Part shown: piece after piece, positions 6,747-14,278 of the stretch
How the letters are laid out: each line of letters opens with the position of its first letter
Numbering within the stretch: the stretch's first letter is position 1
Origin: an uncultured Collinsella sp.
Lineage (GTDB): Bacteria; Actinomycetota; Coriobacteriia; Coriobacteriales; Coriobacteriaceae
Length of the DNA stretch: 19,476 bases
Reading direction: 5' to 3'
Assembly: GCA_900549455.1 (NCBI GenBank)
Contig: UROM01000025.1
Coordinates: forward strand, 1 to 19,476
The notes under the pieces: model-generated
Told to the model about the DNA's origin: nothing
Seen by the model: only the letters and a program-made list of their open reading frames with translations
Databases searched by the model: none
Position numbers and translations under genes: made by a program

Positions 6747-8195
6747 TTATGCCTCGACGGATTCAACGGCCTCAGAATCGCCGCTCTTGGACTTCAACGG
6801 CATCTTCTCCTGTCCTTCAAATCCAAAAATCATCGCCAACGCAAACGTCACGGCACCGCCAGCAAGACACCCGATGGTGCCAGGGATGATATCCTGAGCA
6901 AACATGAGCACGTTCATCCATGGGAAACCAACGCCAGTGAAGATATAGACGTTGGCATGAAGAAGGCTTACCAGCAGACCACCGACAGCACCACCAATCA
7001 TGTTCCAGGCAAGAGCCTTCTTGTCGCGAAACAGGATGCCGTAGATGATGGGCTCACTCACGCGACCGAAGGCATAGGTGATGAACAAGTTCCAGCCCGT
7101 GGCTCGACTCTCCTTGTCCTTAGCGCGCAGGCCATAGGCGAGCGCGATGGCAAGCGTGGTGTAGGCTACAACCGCGGTGCCGGGGTATAAGATGGCGTCG
7201 TAACCGTTCTGGAGCGCGGCGGGCAATATGGCGGTATAGATCGGCACGTGCATGCCGGTGGCGATGATCAGATTCCAGAATGCGCCGATAACCGCGGTCG
7301 CAGCGGGACCGGCAACAGAGGCGAGCCAAATGATGAAATCGGCCACAAGGCCCATGACAAATTGGACGGCAGGGCCGCAGAGGCACAGCGCGACCGGCAA
7401 CATCACGAGCACCGTACCCACGGGTACGATCAGAATGCGCAACATATCAGGCGAGATCTTCTTAAAGAAGCGCTCAACATAGGACTGGACCCAGGTGATC
7501 AAGATGACCGGAAGAACAGCCTGGGTGTAGTTGACGAGCTGCATGGGGATGCCGAAGACGCTGAAAGGCTTTCCGTCCTCAACAATAGCGAGCATGTCGG
7601 GATAAATCATCACAACAGCGATGAGCAGTGCCAGCACAGGACTCGTTTTGAACTTCTTAGCCGAGCTATAGGCGGCAAACACCGGGAAGTAGTAATACGC
7701 CGCATCGCCCACCAGGGAAAGGATCCGATACAGGTCGCTCGTTTCGGACATAAAACCGGCGCCTTCGGGCCCAAACAGAATAACGAGCATCTTGAAGATA
7801 CCGGCGACACAAAAGATCGGAAGGATCGGGGTGATAGCGCCGCTCACGGCATCGAGCAGCTGATTGAAGAGGTGCTTGGGCGCCAAGCGCTCCTTCCAGC
7901 TAAGCTGAGGGCCATCGAGTTCCTCGTCAATCGATACCGTGACCTCGAATCCGCCCTGCTTACAAACCTCGTCGTAGACCTTGTCGACCGTGGGCCCGAC
8001 CACCAGCTGCACCTGCCCTCCGGCGTGCACGACGCTGATGATAGACGAGATGTCCTCAAGCTTCTCATCATTCGAGAGGCTTTCATCCTTGAGGTTGAAG
8101 CGCAGGCGCGTCATGCAATGCGTAACCGAAGCCACGTTTTCCGCCCCGCCCACAGTGGAGAGAATCTGCTCTGCCACCTTTTTGTAATTTGCCAT
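6747..8195 (-). CDS. PTS beta-glucoside transporter subunit EIIBC
   Basis: A 482-aa membrane permease of the glucose-glucoside PTS superfamily, BglF/AscF type. The EIIB domain (about 1-90) has the phosphorylated cysteine C27 in THCMTRLRF. The EIIC domain (about 105-465) has many hydrophobic spans and the conserved segment FGRVSEPIIYGIL. The C-terminus ends soon after the membrane part; the EIIA domain found in BglF is absent, so phosphate must come from a separate EIIA. Two adjacent ATG codons exist at 8198 and 8195; the second has better spacing (6 nt) from AAGGAG. It imports and phosphorylates aryl-beta-glucosides or cellobiose and probably also controls the upstream antiterminator. Confidence 0.94.
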   Translation of the reverse strand: MANYKKVAEQILSTVGGAENVASVTHCMTRLRFNLKDESLSNDEKLEDISSIISVVHAGGQVQLVVGPTVDKVYDEVCKQGGFEVTVSIDEELDGPQLSWKERLAPKHLFNQLLDAVSGAITPILPIFCVAGIFKMLVILFGPEGAGFMSETSDLYRILSLVGDAAYYYFPVFAAYSSAKKFKTSPVLALLIAVVMIYPDMLAIVEDGKPFSVFGIPMQLVNYTQAVLPVILITWVQSYVERFFKKISPDMLRILIVPVGTVLVMLPVALCLCGPAVQFVMGLVADFIIWLASVAGPAATAVIGAFWNLIIATGMHVPIYTAILPAALQNGYDAILYPGTAVVAYTTLAIALAYGLRAKDKESRATGWNLFITYAFGRVSEPIIYGILFRDKKALAWNMIGGAVGGLLVSLLHANVYIFTGVGFPWMNVLMFAQDIIPGTIGCLAGGAVTFALAMIFGFEGQEKMPLKSKSGDSEAVESVEA

Positions 8196-8203
8196 CATTG
8201 GCT

Positions 8204-8243
8204 CCTTTGCACAATCTTGGCTTACTGTTCGAATCGGCAAAGG
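8204..8243 (-). promoter_or_regulatory. Hairpin that could hide the EIIBC ribosome binding site
   Basis: In the transcript, CCTTTGC (8243-8237) is complementary over 7 bp to GCAAAGG (8210-8204), which contains the AAGGAG ribosome binding site of the EIIBC gene. The 5' arm shares two bases with the 3' end of the RAT-like element at 8242-8274. No T-tract is present, so any control here would act on translation. Confidence 0.4.
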
Positions 8244-8274
8244 TCATGCCCCGAATGGCTACGGGTTACAATCC
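8242..8274 (-). promoter_or_regulatory. RAT-like antiterminator element spanning the licT stop codon
   Basis: On the minus strand this 33-nt element starts GGATTGTAAC and ends GGCATGACC, matching the ends of LicT/BglG RNA targets, with a CCCG/CGGG stem and an 8-nt loop. The first bases encode Gly-Leu-stop of the antiterminator gene itself. It lies 46 nt upstream of the EIIBC start. Confidence 0.7.
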
Positions 8275-9105
8275 TTTTTTGGAGATGATCCGGTTGAGAT
8301 GGATCATCAGATAGAGTTCCTCCTCCTCGGAGAGCGTGGCGTCCCACGTTTCACGACAATAGGAACCGATATGCTTCACGCACTCTGCCAACTGCGGAAA
8401 CTCCTCACGAAAGTTCTTGTACATCTGCATGTTGGCGCTGTTCAGCGACTCGCCGGCTTGAATGCGCTTGAACAGGTACCGCAGATGCGTGGCGAAGCGG
8501 GTGAAATCAAAGGAATCGCGGTCGACAATAATGCGGAAATCGCTTTCGAGAATCTCGATAACGTCCTCGAGCATATCGTCGAACTGCTTTGCGGGCTCGG
8601 CCGTGGCTTTGACGGCTTCAACAACCCGTGCGTTCACGAGATTCATCGCAATACTGGCAATCTCATCCTTGGGAAGCCGCTCTCCGAGCTCCTTCTCGAG
8701 TCGCATGACGATAAACTGGGCAGCCTTGTATTCCTTCGGATACGTCTCCCGCACTTCATAGGCAAGAGGCATCGCGATGCGGACCCCCTTTTGGGCTCGC
8801 GCAACGGCAAACGACAGGTGATCAGCCATGAACAGCGTCGCATTGGTCGAGAGGTCGTAGGGCAGTTCGTTGGCAACGATGTCCATAACTTTCGCCGCAA
8901 ACATCACGATATCCGAGGGAAGATCCCTCATGACATCTTGTCCTTTAGGATCAATGTCGTAAAACGTATGCTCGATTTTAGAAAGAGGGAGCTCTCGAGG
9001 AAAATCTCCGCCGAAACCGACGCCCCTGCCCATGGCGATGACATCTCGCCCCTGTCCGTCACGGCAAAGAACCGCGTTGTTGTTAAGCTTTTTAATTGCA
9101 AGCAT
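8266..9105 (-). CDS. BglG/LicT-family transcriptional antiterminator
   Basis: A 279-aa RNA-binding antiterminator. The RNA-binding domain is residues 1-55 (MLAIKKLNNNAVL, VIAMGRGVGF), followed by two PTS regulation domains. Aligned by eye with B. subtilis LicT, H96 (PRD1), H207 and H269 (PRD2) are kept, but the second PRD1 histidine is N155 (IAMNLVNA where LicT has IALHIVNA). The start is the ATG at 9105, behind a strong AAGGAGGT. The protein should bind the RAT elements in the leader and prevent termination when PTS sugars are imported. It is the first gene of the operon with EIIBC and the 6-phospho-glucosidase; its stop codon lies inside a further RAT-like element. Confidence 0.95.
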   Translation of the reverse strand: MLAIKKLNNNAVLCRDGQGRDVIAMGRGVGFGGDFPRELPLSKIEHTFYDIDPKGQDVMRDLPSDIVMFAAKVMDIVANELPYDLSTNATLFMADHLSFAVARAQKGVRIAMPLAYEVRETYPKEYKAAQFIVMRLEKELGERLPKDEIASIAMNLVNARVVEAVKATAEPAKQFDDMLEDVIEILESDFRIIVDRDSFDFTRFATHLRYLFKRIQAGESLNSANMQMYKNFREEFPQLAECVKHIGSYCRETWDATLSEEEELYLMIHLNRIISKKGL

Positions 9106-9134
9106 GGTGAACCTCCTTTCAAGAACACTCACAG

Positions 9135-9179
9135 AAAAAGGCATGATAGCCAATAGCAGTGCTATTGCGGTCATGCCTT
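9135..9179 (-). terminator. Leader terminator of the licT operon
   Basis: Outer arms AAGGCATGA (9179-9171) and TCATGCCTT (9146-9138) pair, an inner CAATAGC/GCTATTG stem adds 7 bp, and a T-run follows. It lies about 30 nt upstream of the licT start. Its 5' outer arm is part of the adjacent RAT-like sequence, so antiterminator binding and termination exclude each other. Confidence 0.9.
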
Positions 9180-9191
9180 ACGTAACAATCC
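9169..9191 (-). promoter_or_regulatory. Short second RAT-like sequence overlapping the terminator
   Basis: On the minus strand it starts GGATTGTTAC and ends GGCATGACC but is only 23 nt long. TTACGTAA replaces the usual apical stem-loop, leaving almost no loop. It overlaps the 5' arm of the terminator, as working RATs do. It may be a degenerate copy of the complete RAT just upstream. Confidence 0.6.
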
Positions 9192-9208
9192 GTGTTGTAT
9201 TGCTCTTG

Positions 9209-9237
9209 GGCATGCCTCCACACAGGAGTAACAATCC
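9209..9237 (-). promoter_or_regulatory. Complete RAT element (LicT/BglG RNA target)
   Basis: A 29-nt element on the minus strand, close to the known RAT length. It begins GGATTGTTACTCC and ends GGAGGCATGCC, with a CTCC/GGAG stem around a 5-nt loop and the conserved AGGCA on the 3' side. It is about 10 nt downstream of the predicted transcription start. Its AGGCATG could also pair with the terminator's 3' arm. Confidence 0.8.
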
Positions 9238-9251
9238 AAGATGCAGAATGC

Positions 9252-9257
9252 ATTATA
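9252..9257 (-). promoter_or_regulatory. Predicted -10 box of the licT operon
   Basis: A perfect TATAAT on the minus strand, about 15 nt before the first RAT element. No convincing -35 box lies 16-18 nt upstream; that position holds a G+C palindrome, CCCCG-CCC-CGGGG, at 9265-9277, which may indicate an activator-dependent promoter or simply a weak -35. Confidence 0.6.
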
Positions 9258-9354
9258 GCGCTCTCCCCGCCCCGGGGACCATCGGGCTGGCGAACGGTAG
9301 ATGTCGGCCCGCCAGCGGCCACATCGAGCAGATGGGCGTGCTTCGATCCCGAGC

Positions 9355-10329
9355 CTAGCCTAGGATGCGGGCCATGCGCGCCTTGAACTCGGACAGAAAG
9401 CGCGGGGCGTCCACGGTGAGTGCCACAAGCGCGCTCTTGTCGGGGTCGGACAGGCGATGCTCGTCGCAGATAGTGCGGCCGCGATACTCGCCGAGCAGGT
9501 CGACGCGCAAGTTGCAACCAAGTGCGCCCACGAGCGTGGGATCAATCGCCACGGCAACGGCAAGCGGATCGTGCAGCGCGCAGCCGCCCAGGTAAGGGGC
9601 GTTCATCTCGTACGAGCCAATGTAGTGCTCGACCATACTCGCAAATGCGCAGCCCGCCATGGTGCCCGAGCCCGTCCAACCGGCAATGTCGCGGCGCGTC
9701 AGCACCACGCGATGCGTCACGTCAAGACCAACCATGGTGAGTTTGCGGCCCGAGCGCAGCACGGCGTCAGCGGCCTCGGGGTCGCTCGCCATGTTGGCCT
9801 CGGCACCCGCACTCACGTTACCGGGCACGGTCAGGGCACCGCCCATCACCACCACGCGACCGATAGACATCATCGCCGCCGCATCGCGCTCCAGGGCAAG
9901 CGCCAAGTTGGAAAGCGGACCGGTTGCCACGTAGACCAGGTCGGGGCCATAGGTGCGCGCGGCATCGATCAGGTAATCGACCGCCGCGTTGCCTTCGGCC
10001 GTCGTCGCGCCCACCGGCTCGTACGGCGAGGCGGGCACGCTTGCGCCACCAATGCCATTCTTGCCGTGGATGAGCGTGGTGGACGCCGGCGGCGTATAGG
10101 GCTCGGTCGCCTTTATGGGACGATCGGCGCCCAGGTACACCGGCACCTCGGGGCGACCCAACAGGTCGAGCACCGCCAGGCAGTTATGCGCCGACTGGTC
10201 GACGCGCACGTTGCCAAAGCACGTGGTAATACCGACGAGCTCCACCTCGGGGCTCGCGATTGCATAGGCGAGCGCCATCGCGTCGTCCACACCCATATCC
10301 AGATCAAGGATCAGCTTCTTGATTGCCAT
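9355..10329 (-). CDS. Inosine/uridine-preferring nucleoside hydrolase
   Basis: A 324-aa IunH-family hydrolase that splits nucleosides into base and ribose. The calcium-binding signature is present near the N-terminus as LDLDMGVDDAMAL, with D9, D11, D15 and D16; it differs from the usual DTDPGxDDA in two non-acidic positions. Further family segments are ATGPLSNLALAL and CALHDPLAVAVAI with its conserved His-Asp. The ATG at 10329 follows GGAG by 8 nt. It lies 4 nt after the ribokinase stop, so the two are almost certainly co-transcribed and co-functional in ribonucleoside salvage. No U-tract terminator is visible between it and the licT promoter. Confidence 0.94.
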   Translation of the reverse strand: MAIKKLILDLDMGVDDAMALAYAIASPEVELVGITTCFGNVRVDQSAHNCLAVLDLLGRPEVPVYLGADRPIKATEPYTPPASTTLIHGKNGIGGASVPASPYEPVGATTAEGNAAVDYLIDAARTYGPDLVYVATGPLSNLALALERDAAAMMSIGRVVVMGGALTVPGNVSAGAEANMASDPEAADAVLRSGRKLTMVGLDVTHRVVLTRRDIAGWTGSGTMAGCAFASMVEHYIGSYEMNAPYLGGCALHDPLAVAVAIDPTLVGALGCNLRVDLLGEYRGRTICDEHRLSDPDKSALVALTVDAPRFLSEFKARMARILG

Positions 10330-10333
10330 TGTT

Positions 10334-11329
10334 CTACTCCGCTTCTCCGTCTATTACTAAATCGTCTAAACCAAACACGCGCTCAACTTCGGCGCGCGTG
10401 GGAATCGACTGTTGCGCGCCCAAACGCGACACCGTTACCGCCGAGGCACGAGCACCTGCGGCCATGCACCCAAAGAGCGGAAGGTCCTCCAGGCGGGCAG
10501 CCGCAAGCGCGCCGATAAACGTATCGCCCGCGGCTGTCGTATCGACCACCTCGTTCGAAAGCGCCGGCATGCGCAACAGCTCGCCGCTATCGCCAAGCGT
10601 AACCGACCCGGCTCCGCCTAACGTAATGACCGCGGCTCCGACACCCTTGGCGAGCAGGGCATTGAGCGCCGCGACGCAGCTCGCATCATCCGCGGGCAAG
10701 ATGCCCGTCAGCACCTGGCACTCAGTCTCGTTGGGACAAACCAGGTCGACCGCAGGCCAGGCCTCCGCAGGCAACTCGCAGGCAGGCGCCGGATTAAAGA
10801 CCGTATAGAACCCGAGCTCGTGAGCGCAAACAAGCGCCTCGGCCGTCGCCGCAAGGTCACATTCGCCCTGGGCGATAAAGACGCTTCCGACAGCCGGGGC
10901 AATATCGCTGGCGTCTCCGTCGAGCTCATCGGCTACCAGACGCCTCAGCGCGCGGGCAACATCCTCGCCCGCGAGCGCATGGTTGGCGCCCGGCGACAGC
11001 ACGATGCGGTTGTCGCCCTCGCAGCGAATGATGGTCGCCGTTCCCGTCTCCACGTCATCGCGACGCGCTACAAAGACACAGTCCACGCCGGCGTCTTGGA
11101 GCCCCGCCACGAGCGACGTGCCAAATGCGTCGCAGCCGACCGCACCGATCATATGCGTGTGCACGCCCATGCGCGCAGCAGCTACGGCCTGGTTGGCGCC
11201 TTTGCCGCCGGCGTTGGTGATAAACCCGCTGCCGCCAACGGTCTCGCCCGCACGCGGCATGCGCTCGCACGCCACCGAAAGGTCCATGTTCATGCTACCG
11301 AACACCGCAACGATGCCGCTATCTGCCAT
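10334..11329 (-). CDS. rbsK: Ribokinase (PfkB family)
   Basis: A 331-aa PfkB-family kinase. The sugar-binding segment NAGGKGANQAVAAARMG is near residue 40, and the ATP/catalytic signature VDTTAAGDTFIGA carries the catalytic aspartate. GSMNMDLSV at the start and TLGGAGSV are typical of ribokinases. It phosphorylates ribose released by the downstream nucleoside hydrolase to ribose 5-phosphate. The ATG at 11329 is preceded by GAGGAGG. It is divergent from the plus-strand acyltransferase gene with a 186-nt intergenic region, in which I see no strong promoter for this side. Another PfkB sugar kinase specificity is possible, but the nucleoside hydrolase partner favours ribose. Confidence 0.92.
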   Translation of the reverse strand: MADSGIVAVFGSMNMDLSVACERMPRAGETVGGSGFITNAGGKGANQAVAAARMGVHTHMIGAVGCDAFGTSLVAGLQDAGVDCVFVARRDDVETGTATIIRCEGDNRIVLSPGANHALAGEDVARALRRLVADELDGDASDIAPAVGSVFIAQGECDLAATAEALVCAHELGFYTVFNPAPACELPAEAWPAVDLVCPNETECQVLTGILPADDASCVAALNALLAKGVGAAVITLGGAGSVTLGDSGELLRMPALSNEVVDTTAAGDTFIGALAAARLEDLPLFGCMAAGARASAVTVSRLGAQQSIPTRAEVERVFGLDDLVIDGEAE

Positions 11330-11515
11330 GGAAACCTCCTCGTCCGCGGGCTCTGCACCCGCCGTTGGCCGTCAATCGTGCGCCCTCGCGCCTCTATAAC
11401 TTTAGTTCACTTTGATGTGGACGCGCGCTTGAGCTTGCGCCGGCAGCAAGCATTCACAGGAGCAGGCGGTTACAATGAAGACGTGCTGATTATTCTCGTC
11501 ATTGGATGATGTTTT

Positions 11516-13732
11516 ATGGAACAATTCCCGCGATCGAGCTCGCGCAGCTCACGCCACGCGAGCGATCAACAAGCGCCTCATGAACGTTCGTGCGCTAACC
11601 GACAAACCACCGAGCCGAGCCGCGCCGCAGGCTCTCATCGCGCGCCCGCCAACAAGGGTGCCCACACCAACAGCGCCGCAAAAGAACAGGCGCCCACGCG
11701 CCCCAAATCTCGCTATATCCCCGCCCTCGACGGCCTGCGCACGCTTGCCGTCGTCGCGGTGGTGCTCTATCACCTCAACCTCACGTGGGCTCAGGGCGGC
11801 CTGCTTGGCGTCACGGTTTTCTTTGTGCTCTCGGGCTATCTGATCACGCGCCTGCTCATCAACGAGGTGTCAAAGACCGGCCGCATCGACCTCAAGAGCT
11901 TCTGGATCCGCCGTATCCGCCGCCTGTTCCCCGCCGTGGTGACCGTCGTGGTGATGACTTGCGCGTTGTGCACCATCTTTAACCATGTGATGCTCACCAA
12001 GATGCGCCCCGACATCCTGCCGTCGCTGCTGTTCTTTAATAACTGGTGGCAGATTGCCCAAAACGTCTCGTACTTCAATGCTCTGGGCGACCCCTCGCCG
12101 CTCACGCACTTTTGGTCGCTTGCCATCGAGGAACAGTTCTACCTGATTTGGCCGCCACTGCTGTTTGCCATGATATCCATGCATGTGAGCAAGCCCAACA
12201 CGCGCCGCGTGGTTCTGGGCCTTGCCGCGGCATCTGCCCTCGCCATGATGGTACTTTACAACCCTGCCGCCGACCCCAGCCGCGTGTACTACGGCACCGA
12301 CACCCGCGTGTTCTCGCTGCTGCTGGGTGCCTGGATGGCCTTTATCCCCGATCGCGACCTGGCGCCGGTGCGTCTCGCTCATCGTTTGGGGCTCAATCGC
12401 CTGGCAGGCGCCGCCAAGCACGGCAAGAACGCCGAGGGCAAGCCTGGCAAGAAGGTCGACGAATCAGCCGATACCGCCCCGGCACAGCCGAGCGCCCTCG
12501 TGCGCTTTTGGTCCTCGCCCGCATCTATCGATGTCTTGGGCGTCGTGGGTCTGGTTGGCCTTGCCGCCATGGTCGCGCTCACCAACGGCTACACCGCGTT
12601 CCAGTATCGCGGCGGCACGCTGTTATGCTCCATCCTCACGCTCATGGTCATCGCGGCCTGTGTGCAGCCCCAGGGAATGGTCGCCCGCGCGCTGTCCGCC
12701 GAGCCGCTCGTGTGGGTTGGCAAGCGCTCCTACAGCATCTACCTGTGGCACTATCCGCTGCTGCTGCTTATGAACCCGGTCGCCAACATCAGCGATACGC
12801 CCTGGTGGCAGTACATCTTGCAGGTACTTGTGGTGGTCGCCGTAGCCGAATGCTCCTATCGCTTTATCGAGACGCCGTTTAGGAAGGGCGCCTTTGGACG
12901 CACCGTTTCCGAGCTCCGCGAAGGCACCACCACGCCCGCCGGCTGGGTGCGCGCGCATATTCCCGTGTGCGCCGTTTGCGGCGTCGTGCTTGTCGTGGCG
13001 CTGGGTGGTCTGGTCTTTGTGCCCGACACATCCGCGCTGAGCGGCGAGGGCGCCGAAATCCTAAACAAGGAAGCCAAAAATGCAAAACCCCAGGACCAGC
13101 AGGCGGCCGATGACACCGACAAGGACAACGACGGCTTCCCCGACGGATCCTACGACCTGCTCATGATTGGCGACTCCGTGTCGCTGCGCGCCGTCGATTC
13201 CTTTGACGGCGTGTTCCCCCACAGTCACATCGATGCCGAAAAGGGCCGCCAGTTCGATGCGGGCCGCACAACATTTGAGGGTTATATCCAGCAGAACCTC
13301 GCCGGCAAGATCGTAGTCTTTGCGCTGGGCACCAACGGCCTAGTGACCGATGCCCAGATTGACGCCATCATGGCCGATGCCGGCAATCAGCGCACCGTCG
13401 TATTTGTAAACACGCGCAGCCCGCAGCCATGGGTCGGCGCCACCAATCAGGCCATCGCCAACGCCGCCACGCGCTATAAAAACGTGCGCGTTATCGACTG
13501 GTACGGATATAGCGCCAACCGCAACGATTTGTTCGACGGCGACGGCACGCACCTTTCGAACGCGGGCGTGGCCGAGTACCTTAAGCTCATCCACGATGCC
13601 GTCAAGAAGGACCTGCCCGTGCATCCCGAGGACCACGTTAACGATCCGCAGCCGGCGGCCGTCAAGTCCGCCGCCGACGCACTCGTCAACGCGCTCGCCT
13701 ACAAACCGCACAAGCTAGGCACCGACAAGTAA
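11516..13732 (+). CDS. OatA-like acyltransferase 3 / SGNH membrane protein
   Basis: A 738-aa protein with a 65-residue Ser/Arg-rich cytoplasmic head. An acyltransferase-3 membrane domain follows (about 67-505), with H86 in VLYHL, VFFVLSGYLI, the basic FWIRRIRRLFPA and HFWSLAIEEQFYLIWP. A C-terminal extracytoplasmic SGNH domain (about 545-695) has S554 in IGDSVS, N607 in GTNG, and D676/H679 in GDGTHL. This architecture O-acetylates cell-wall polymers, most often peptidoglycan muramic acid, giving lysozyme resistance; other envelope glycans are possible. The cytoplasmic insert at about 296-330 is Lys/Ala-rich and linker-like. The start has a modest GGATGA; a TACAAT at 11471-11476 could be its -10. 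It is the only plus-strand gene and appears to stand alone. Confidence 0.92.
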   Translation: MEQFPRSSSRSSRHASDQQAPHERSCANRQTTEPSRAAGSHRAPANKGAHTNSAAKEQAPTRPKSRYIPALDGLRTLAVVAVVLYHLNLTWAQGGLLGVTVFFVLSGYLITRLLINEVSKTGRIDLKSFWIRRIRRLFPAVVTVVVMTCALCTIFNHVMLTKMRPDILPSLLFFNNWWQIAQNVSYFNALGDPSPLTHFWSLAIEEQFYLIWPPLLFAMISMHVSKPNTRRVVLGLAAASALAMMVLYNPAADPSRVYYGTDTRVFSLLLGAWMAFIPDRDLAPVRLAHRLGLNRLAGAAKHGKNAEGKPGKKVDESADTAPAQPSALVRFWSSPASIDVLGVVGLVGLAAMVALTNGYTAFQYRGGTLLCSILTLMVIAACVQPQGMVARALSAEPLVWVGKRSYSIYLWHYPLLLLMNPVANISDTPWWQYILQVLVVVAVAECSYRFIETPFRKGAFGRTVSELREGTTTPAGWVRAHIPVCAVCGVVLVVALGGLVFVPDTSALSGEGAEILNKEAKNAKPQDQQAADDTDKDNDGFPDGSYDLLMIGDSVSLRAVDSFDGVFPHSHIDAEKGRQFDAGRTTFEGYIQQNLAGKIVVFALGTNGLVTDAQIDAIMADAGNQRTVVFVNTRSPQPWVGATNQAIANAATRYKNVRVIDWYGYSANRNDLFDGDGTHLSNAGVAEYLKLIHDAVKKDLPVHPEDHVNDPQPAAVKSAADALVNALAYKPHKLGTDK

Positions 13733-13755
13733 CACACTGTCAAATCCGCTTGCAC

Positions 13756-13793
13756 CCGGAGGGGGCGTCGGCCACAACCGACGCCCCCTCCGG
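13756..13793. terminator. Strong hairpin after the acyltransferase gene
   Basis: A perfect 16-bp stem (13756-13771 with 13778-13793) around a CCACAA loop, 23 nt after the stop codon. It begins CCGGAGGGGGCG. No T-run follows on the plus strand, so it is either a terminator without a U-tract or a 3' end stabiliser. The next genes face toward it, so it may also shield against opposing transcription. Confidence 0.65.
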
Positions 13794-13799
13794 CAGTTA

Positions 13800-13839
13800 G
13801 GGACGTTCCTTATGTGCCGACACTTAGGGACACTCCTGA
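13800..13839. repeat. GGGAC-type short repeat pair
   Basis: GGGACGTTCCTT at 13800-13811 is followed by GGGACACTCCTG at 13828-13839. The core resembles the palindrome at 519-553 and the copy at 17698. No transposase is nearby. I call it REP-like on resemblance only. Confidence 0.45.
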
Positions 13840-13965
13840 CGCGGTCGATGAATGCCCTCCCGCGGCCGAATTCTGAGTTCCTCGCCACCCCGAGTGTCGT
13901 CTGCAAGCCCCGCACCCGCAGCAAACACCCCCAGATTGCTCTTTTCGAGCCGGCCCCAAGGGGCC

Positions 13966-14196
13966 GTGGGCAAAAAATTCCAAATATGAGTACTGATACC
14001 ATTTCAGTAACAGGCAAAATTGCCCAAAATGGCGTTCTTTCGGTCGCCATACCCCTTTGGACCGACCAGAATGATCGGTTTAAAGCCTGGCTGTATCGAT
14101 ATTAATGAGCAGATACTTTAGTTATGTTCATTATCTTCTTTGTCTTAATTGCCACTGGATTAGCAACAGTACTCATATTTGGCATTTTTTGCCCAC
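13966..14196. mobile_element. 231-bp MITE-like element with 30-bp terminal inverted repeats
   Basis: Bases 13966-13995 and 14167-14196 are inverted copies matching at 29 of 30 positions. The left copy starts GTGGGCAAAAAAT and ends AAATATGAGTACTG. The 171 nt between them are more AT-rich than the flanks and hold no convincing gene; a 39-codon frame at 13986-14105 lacks a ribosome binding site. I see no clear target-site duplication. It sits in the 546-nt gene-free gap between convergent genes (13733-14278), which otherwise contains only hairpins and GGGAC repeats. It could be a non-autonomous mobile element or a large bidirectional regulatory hairpin. Confidence 0.6.
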
Positions 14197-14225
14197 ACGT
14201 ATATAACCGACCCCCTACAACAGGC

Positions 14226-14261
14226 AAAAAACAGGCCGCAGCCCATGGCGGCGGCCTGTTT
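14226..14261 (-). terminator. Intrinsic terminator of the NRAMP gene
   Basis: Read leftward, AAACAGGCCGC (14261-14251) pairs with GCGGCCTGTTT (14239-14229), an 11-bp stem, and the T-run continues to the complement of 14226. It starts 18 nt after the NRAMP stop codon. Confidence 0.9.
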
Positions 14262-14278
14262 AGAGCCCAAAAGAGGCG

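Noticed and set aside
13986..14105. A 39-codon plus-strand frame (MSTDTISVTGK...) starting in the left arm of the MITE-like element
   Set aside because: It has no ribosome binding site and its start lies within a terminal repeat; no family is recognised. Kept only as a remark.
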